DNA from: JBCBTD01 sp039818825
GTDB lineage: Bacteria; Pseudomonadota; Alphaproteobacteria; Geminicoccales; Geminicoccaceae
Direction of reading: 5' to 3'
NCBI GenBank assembly: GCA_039818825.1
Contig: JBCBTD010000022.1
Location: forward strand, 1 to 57,773
Length of the DNA stretch: 57,773 nt
This document shows, piece by piece, positions 53,379 through 57,773 of this stretch. The position numbers were made by a program, and so were the translations under genes. The notes under the pieces were generated by a model, which was not told the DNA's origin, did not search any database, and saw nothing but the letters and a program-made list of their open reading frames with translations. Positions within the stretch are counted from its first letter, which is position 1. Each line of letters begins with the position of its first letter.

Positions 53379-54368
53379 CTACAGACCGCCCGATGTGCTT
53401 GGTCCGGGTGTTGCCGGCGTCGACCGTTGCGCCTCGAACACACCACGGGCGATGGCACGGGCGACCGTGTCGGCACCGAGCGCACCCAGCCGACACAAAT
53501 CAGCCGCGTCCACGGTCGATCGATGCCCCGTAGCGAGCGCGATCACGGTATCGCCATCGAATGGTGTGTGAACCGGATTGAGCGCCCGAGCCAAGCCGTC
53601 CTGGGCCATCATGGCGAGACGCTTGGCCTGCGGACGATCCAATGCGGCATCCGTGGCGGCGACGACCAGGGTGGTGTTGGCGCCGACGATCGGCGGCGGC
53701 GAAATCGGCGCCGCATCGACCGGTCCACGGGGAGGTTCCCGGCCGCCGAACTCGCCGTCGCGTTCGAACGGCCACGCCCAGAAGCATGACGTGCCCGGGA
53801 TCACAACCTCGCCGAACGCGTTGACGGCAGCCAACGCCGCCACCGTCGCGCCGGTCATCGGCTCGATGGCGGAAGCACTGCCGATGCCGCCAGCGAGGCT
53901 GCCGCAGGTGGCACCGCGACCGGCGCCCACTCGACCGAGTGTCAGGTCCGCCGAGCGCACCGCGTAGGCTCGTCTGCCCAACTCGGCATAGAGCGAGGTG
54001 GTTCGCGCCGGCGGGCCGACGCCGAGGTCGAACAGGATCAGTCCGGAGACGATGGGCACGCGGGCCTCGCCAACTGGGAACCCGCGCCCGTCGGCGGCGA
54101 GCGCGTCGACGACACCATCGGCCGCGGCCAATCCGTAGGCCGACCCGCCGGCCAGCACGACCGCGTCGATCCGCTCGACGAGGCAGCCGGGCTCCAAGAG
54201 CGCGAGCTCCCGGGTGCCAGGTGCCCCACCCCGTTGATCGGCTGCGGCAACGCACGGCTCAGCAGGAACGATCACGGTGACGCCGGTCGGCACGCCGTCC
54301 GCCTCGGCCTGGCCGACGCTCAGGCCGGCGACGTCGGTCAACGCGTTACGTGGCCCGGTGCCGTTCAT
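53379..54368 (-). CDS. P1-family peptidase (DmpA/NylC-like, self-processing)
   Basis: 329 aa from ATG 54368, which overlaps the upstream hydrolase stop as TGATG. P1 peptidases such as DmpA, BapA and NylC fold as one chain, then cut themselves before an N-terminal Ser/Thr nucleophile. Here the site is probably N231-T232 in IVGANTTLVVAATDA. Other marks are AGGSAYGLAAADGVVDAL and GRVGAGRGATCGSLAGGIGSAS. Substrates may be beta-amino peptides, D-peptides or amide oligomers. Cassette partner of the M20 hydrolase and amidase. Confidence 0.9.
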   Translation of the reverse strand: MNGTGPRNALTDVAGLSVGQAEADGVPTGVTVIVPAEPCVAAADQRGGAPGTRELALLEPGCLVERIDAVVLAGGSAYGLAAADGVVDALAADGRGFPVGEARVPIVSGLILFDLGVGPPARTTSLYAELGRRAYAVRSADLTLGRVGAGRGATCGSLAGGIGSASAIEPMTGATVAALAAVNAFGEVVIPGTSCFWAWPFERDGEFGGREPPRGPVDAAPISPPPIVGANTTLVVAATDAALDRPQAKRLAMMAQDGLARALNPVHTPFDGDTVIALATGHRSTVDAADLCRLGALGADTVARAIARGVFEAQRSTPATPGPSTSGGL

Positions 54369-55639
54369 CAACGGCCCTGCAAGAGGCGATCCGTCGCCAG
54401 CGCCATGACCGCCGCTGCACCAACCAGGTCGTCGATCTCGACGTACTCGTCGGGCTGATGCGCAAGATGGAGGTGGCCGGGTCCGTAGGCGATGCAGTCC
54501 GTCACTCCACCGATGTGGTGGACGTGTTTCTGGTCGTAGGTGCCGGGCGACGCCACGAACGCAGGCGCTGCACCGTAGACCTCGCCGATGGCCGCGGCGA
54601 AGGCGACGGGCGTTGGCGCGCTCGCCTCGTTCGCCACCGGTGGGACGTGCATCAACTCTTTGGTGCTGTACGTGAAATCTGGCCGATCCCGGCTCAGATG
54701 CTCGAGAACCGCGACGATTTCAGCCTCCACGTCCCGCCGGTTCTCTTCCTGCAGATAGCGACGATCGACGATCAGCCGGCAACGGTCCGGGACCAGCGGC
54801 GTCGGCAGGCCGTCCAGTCGCTCGGGCATGCCGCCATGGACCGCCGCCAGATTCAACGTCGCGTAGCGGGCGCCTTCGGGGATCACCGGCACGGCCGTGG
54901 CGCGCTCGGCGAGGCGTGGCCAAAGCTCCGTCTCGAACGCACTCAGGACGGCGGCCATATGGCGGACGGCGCAGTCGCCCTGGAACGGCATCGAGCCGTG
55001 GGCGATGTGGCCGTGAGTTTCGATCTCCAGCCACAGCACGCCGCGATGACCCAGGCAAACGAGCTGGCGGTTGAACGGCTCGGGAATGACCACGTGGTCG
55101 ATCCGCGCCGGATCGAACCAGCCGCGTTCGGCGAGCCAGGCGACACCCGCGTAGCCACCGGACTCCTCATCGGCGGTGGCGGAGACCTCGACGTTGCCGA
55201 CGTCGACGGCGCCACTGTCCAACAACGCTTCCAACGCGACGATGCTGGAGGCGAGACCGCCCTTCATGTCGCAGGTGCCGCGGCCGTAGATACGGCCGTC
55301 GCTGACCTCGGCGCCCCAAGGGTCACGCGTCCACGAATGGCCGGGTGCGACGACATCGACGTGGCTGTTGAAGTGGACCGTCGGGCCAGGCCGCCCGCTC
55401 TCTCGGCGCGCGACCACGTTCCAGCGCGGGTAAGGATCGCTGTCGCCAAGGGCACCCTCGGCGCGGAGGTAGTGGACGTCGAAATCGCGCTTGCGAAGCC
55501 GCTCGCCGACCAGCTCGACACAGGCCCGGTAGTCGCGGCCCGGCGGGTTCTCGCTCGGTATCCGCACGAGGTCCCGGCACAGATCCACGACGTCGTCGCG
55601 CCGGGCATCGATCTCGCGTCTGAGCCGCTCGCTCAGCAA
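54368..55639 (-). CDS. M20-family metallohydrolase (ArgE/DapE-like)
   Basis: 423 aa from TTG 55639, inside the end of the amidase gene (7 nt overlap). No ATG lies nearby and the M20 N-terminus (LSERLRREIDARRDDVVDLCRDLVRIPSENPPG) follows. The two-zinc pattern is in FNSHVDVVAPG (H/D), GTCDMKGGLASS (bridging Asp), ATADEESGG (Glu) and the C-terminal YDQKHVHHIGG-type His. ArgE/DapE relatives deacylate N-acyl amino acids or open carbamoyl amides. Exact substrate unknown. Confidence 0.9.
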   Translation of the reverse strand: MLSERLRREIDARRDDVVDLCRDLVRIPSENPPGRDYRACVELVGERLRKRDFDVHYLRAEGALGDSDPYPRWNVVARRESGRPGPTVHFNSHVDVVAPGHSWTRDPWGAEVSDGRIYGRGTCDMKGGLASSIVALEALLDSGAVDVGNVEVSATADEESGGYAGVAWLAERGWFDPARIDHVVIPEPFNRQLVCLGHRGVLWLEIETHGHIAHGSMPFQGDCAVRHMAAVLSAFETELWPRLAERATAVPVIPEGARYATLNLAAVHGGMPERLDGLPTPLVPDRCRLIVDRRYLQEENRRDVEAEIVAVLEHLSRDRPDFTYSTKELMHVPPVANEASAPTPVAFAAAIGEVYGAAPAFVASPGTYDQKHVHHIGGVTDCIAYGPGHLHLAHQPDEYVEIDDLVGAAAVMALATDRLLQGR

Positions 55640-57051
55640 GGCAGGGCGGCCGATACTGGTGGGCGCCGACCGGTCAGGCCGGTCTCGCGCTCGAACGCCC
55701 GCGCGACACGGAACAACCCAGCCTCGTCGAACGGGCGACCGACCAACTGTGCGCCGACCGGAACGCCGACGTGGTCGAAAGCGATCGGCATCGCCAAGGC
55801 GGGCAGGCCGGTGACGTTGAAGGGACGGCACCACCGGGCCAACCGACCGACGAGCCGCAGATAGTCGGGCCCGGCCGCAAGCTCGGTGTCGGCTATCGTC
55901 GGCACCGGATCGTCGATCGTGGGCAGAAGCAGTGCGTCGACCTCGGCCAGCCCGTCGACGAGGAGGTCATCGAGCACTCGGGCCCTGAGGCTCAGCGCCT
56001 GCAAGTAGCGCGTCGCCGGCACGAACGCGCCTGTACGCAAGCGCGCCAAGGTCGGCTCACTGAAGTCGCTCGGTCGTTCCTGGATCGCGTTCGCGTGCAC
56101 CGCCGCCGCCTCGGCGGCGATCACCAACGTCGCCGCGGTGTTGGCATCGGCGATCGAGCGGAGCGGCACGCGGCGAAGCGTGGCACCGAGCCGCTGGTAG
56201 GTCTGGACCGCTCCATCGAAGGCGGCCAGGACCGGCTCGCTCACCGCCTTCAGGTCGTCGGCGCTGGGGATTCCCAGTGTGATGCCGATGCAGCCGCGTT
56301 CGAGATCACGCATGAAGTAGGGCACCGGTTCCGCCGCACTCAGCGGATCGTCCGGATCCTGTCCCGCCAACGCCTGCAGCACCAGCGCTGCGTCGCGGAC
56401 GGACCGGCAGAGCGGGCCCACGTGATCGAGCGAAGCAGAGAGCGGCATGGCGCCGAACCGGCTGACGCGGCCGTAGGTCGGTTTTGTACCGACCAGCCCG
56501 CAGCAGCTGGCCGGCACGCGGATCGAGCCGCCGGTATCGGAGCCGAGCGCCGCGAAGACCGCACCGGCTGCGACCGCCGCCGCCGAGCCGCTCGACGAGC
56601 CACCGGTGATTCGTGCCGGATCCCAGGGGTTGCGCGGCGTGCCGACGATGGCGTTGTGGCCGGTCACGCCAAATGCCAGCTCGACCATGTTCAGCCGACC
56701 GCAATCGACGGCTCCGGCAGCATCGAGCCGCGTCAGAGCCGTCGCGGTCACGTCGGGGACGTGACCTTCCAGCACGCGCGAGCCGCAAGCGCTCTCGCGG
56801 CCGGCGCGGTAGAACATGTCCTTGTGCGCCATGGGGATACCGAGCAGCGGACGCTCGTCACCCGCGTCGAGAGCGGCCTGCGCTTCGCTGGCCATGGCTC
56901 GGGCGCGCCTTGGTTCGCCTTCCGCAAGCACGTGCAAGGTCGGGTGGATGGCCGTCAGGGCCGCCGATGCTGCGTCGGCAAGTTCTGCGGCCGAGACTTC
57001 ACGGCGGCGGAGTGCGATGCCGGCCGCCTCGATGGTGGGCAGGTCGGTCAC
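55633..57051 (-). CDS. Amidase signature (GatA/AtzE-like) enzyme
   Basis: 472 aa from GTG 57051. This gives the usual amidase beginning TDLPTIEAAGIALRRREVSAAEL and a 4 nt GTGA overlap with the small gene upstream. ATG 57090 would add 13 residues. Ser-cisSer-Lys triad: Lys in GIPMAHKDMFY, the Gly/Ser loop ITGGSSSGSAAAVAAG, and the nucleophile in GSDTGGSIRVPA. Hydrolyses an amide; GatA itself is less likely because no gatB or gatC is adjacent. Confidence 0.92.
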   Translation of the reverse strand: MTDLPTIEAAGIALRRREVSAAELADAASAALTAIHPTLHVLAEGEPRRARAMASEAQAALDAGDERPLLGIPMAHKDMFYRAGRESACGSRVLEGHVPDVTATALTRLDAAGAVDCGRLNMVELAFGVTGHNAIVGTPRNPWDPARITGGSSSGSAAAVAAGAVFAALGSDTGGSIRVPASCCGLVGTKPTYGRVSRFGAMPLSASLDHVGPLCRSVRDAALVLQALAGQDPDDPLSAAEPVPYFMRDLERGCIGITLGIPSADDLKAVSEPVLAAFDGAVQTYQRLGATLRRVPLRSIADANTAATLVIAAEAAAVHANAIQERPSDFSEPTLARLRTGAFVPATRYLQALSLRARVLDDLLVDGLAEVDALLLPTIDDPVPTIADTELAAGPDYLRLVGRLARWCRPFNVTGLPALAMPIAFDHVGVPVGAQLVGRPFDEAGLFRVARAFERETGLTGRRPPVSAALPC

Positions 57052-57245
57052 GGCCGCTGCGAACGCGACAGCCGGACCCGGAGGCGCCATGGCTCGTCGT
57101 CCAGGCGCAGCGCCTTGACGGCGTGGTCAAGGGCACGAACCTGGGCGTGGGCCGAGGCGGACGAAACCTCGTCAGAAGCGATCGGCTCGACGCGCTGCCA
57201 GCCACGCAGCCATGCCGCCACCTGGGATTCGCTCAACTCACTCAC
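57048..57245 (-). CDS. Small protein ahead of amidase, possible AtzG/GatC-like partner
   Basis: 65 aa from GTG 57245, with GAGAGG just upstream and a GTGA overlap into the amidase. Helical-looking: SESQVAAWLRGWQRVEPIAS, then ARALDHAVKALRLDDEPW. Amidase-type enzymes AtzE and GatA each have a small helical partner (AtzG, GatC) encoded next to them; this has the right size, place and coupling, but I see no diagnostic motif. It could be a chance frame. Confidence 0.5.
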   Translation of the reverse strand: MSELSESQVAAWLRGWQRVEPIASDEVSSASAHAQVRALDHAVKALRLDDEPWRLRVRLSRSQRP

Positions 57246-57399
57246 CGACCTCTCTCCCTTCGTGCGGCTCCCCGCCTACGCCCGTGCAGCCCTGGCCGCA
57301 AGCCGGCGGGGTTGTCTTGGACGTTGGCAGACGCCAGGAGTCTCTTCGAGAACGGGCGTCCGGGCGTTGGACGGCCGGTTGGACCGACGAAAGCCCTCC

Positions 57400-57773
57400 A
57401 TGACGCGCACCATCGACGACACTCTGGCGCTGCTCGGCCAGGGCAACTACGTGGCGGATCGACCGCTGGCGACCGCCGTCCACCTCGCCTTGGCGCTGCA
57501 GCGGCCGCTGTTCCTGGAGGGCGAAGCGGGGGTCGGCAAGACCGAGATCGCCAAGGTCTTGGCGCAGGTGCTCGGCAAGCGACTCGTGCGGCTGCAGTGC
57601 TACGAGGGCTTGGACGTCGCTTCCGCAGTGTACGAATGGAACTATGGGCGCCAGATGCTCGAGATCCGGCTCGCGGAAGCCGCCGGCGACACCAACCGAA
57701 GCGCCCTCGCCCGCGACATCTTCGCCGAAGAGTTCCTGATCCGCCGTCCCCTGCTGCAGGCGCTGGAGAGCGA
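57400..57773 (+). CDS. MoxR-family AAA+ ATPase, CoxD-like, N-terminal part
   Basis: Truncated by the window end after 124 codons; start ATG 57400. AAA+ MoxR ATPases act as chaperones that mature metalloenzymes with a VWA-domain partner. Walker A is in LFLEGEAGVGKTEIAKVL (GEAGVGKT). The stretch RLQCYEGLDVASAVYEWNYGRQMLEI resembles CoxD, the MoxR protein of carbon-monoxide dehydrogenase-type clusters; that subgroup call is from motif look only. The 154 nt before it hold nothing clear. Confidence 0.85.
   Translation, partial: MTRTIDDTLALLGQGNYVADRPLATAVHLALALQRPLFLEGEAGVGKTEIAKVLAQVLGKRLVRLQCYEGLDVASAVYEWNYGRQMLEIRLAEAAGDTNRSALARDIFAEEFLIRRPLLQALES

Overview
The window is a 57.8 kb piece of a high-GC, Gram-negative chromosome, almost certainly an alphaproteobacterium of a Rhodospirillales/Geminicoccales-like type. 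The grounds are the ntrB-ntrC-ntrY-ntrX-trkA-hfq-hflX block, a fused IspDF, a PdhA-PdhB(lipoyl)-PdhC-Lpd-LipA operon beside eno-ftsB-kdsA-pyrG-secG-tpiA, a ppiD-trpEGDC-moaC-moeA-lexA run, class I lysyl-tRNA synthetase, and a LexA box of the alphaproteobacterial GTTC-N7-GTTC type. Most of the window is conserved housekeeping DNA. Genes are tightly packed, with many ATGA, GTGA and TGATG overlaps. I see no tRNA, rRNA, CRISPR array, insertion sequence or prophage.

Layout. 1-1444 (+): end of xseA and mazG. 1470-4250 (-): a two-gene unit made of a PEPCK-like P-loop protein (probably DUF4914) and an unrecognised protein-kinase-like protein, followed by an AT-rich 633 bp intergenic region with a candidate promoter and two hairpins. 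This is the least understood part of the window. 4884-5351 (+): GNAT acetyltransferase. 5329-15522 (-): hflX, hfq, a D-amino-acid-type aminotransferase, trkA, ntrX, ntrY, ntrC and ntrB (nitrogen signalling plus potassium uptake control). 15649-17328 (+): ispDF and a CinA C-terminal amidase. 17308-29397 (-): COQ10-like START protein, lipA, lpdA, pdhC, pdhB, pdhA, ftsB, eno, kdsA, pyrG, secG, tpiA. 29548-37934 (+): ppiD, trpE, trpG, trpD, trpC, moaC, moeA, lexA.

37915-49856 (-): glycerophosphodiesterase, FAD L-2-hydroxyacid oxidase, Ldh-type oxidoreductase, CysQ-like phosphatase, UbiD decarboxylase, GFA protein, thioredoxin-like protein, purH, rsmB, class I lysK and a HAD phosphatase. 49971-50231 (+): a small two-helix membrane protein. 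50214-57245 (-): Gfo/Idh/MocA oxidoreductase, a class A penicillin-binding protein, then an overlapping amide/peptide hydrolase cassette (self-processing P1 peptidase, M20 hydrolase, amidase, and a small protein ahead of the amidase). 57400-end (+): start of a CoxD-like MoxR ATPase.

How the genes work together. The pdh/lipA/lpdA block makes and lipoylates pyruvate dehydrogenase next to enolase and triose-phosphate isomerase. The ntr block is a two-pair nitrogen relay. The trp block covers most of chorismate-to-tryptophan synthesis (trpF and trpBA are absent here) and runs by stop/start overlap into molybdopterin genes. The strongest candidate for something undescribed is the PEPCK-like/kinase-like pair at 1470-4250 with its structured leader. 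The hydrolase cassette at 53379-57245 is a second candidate.
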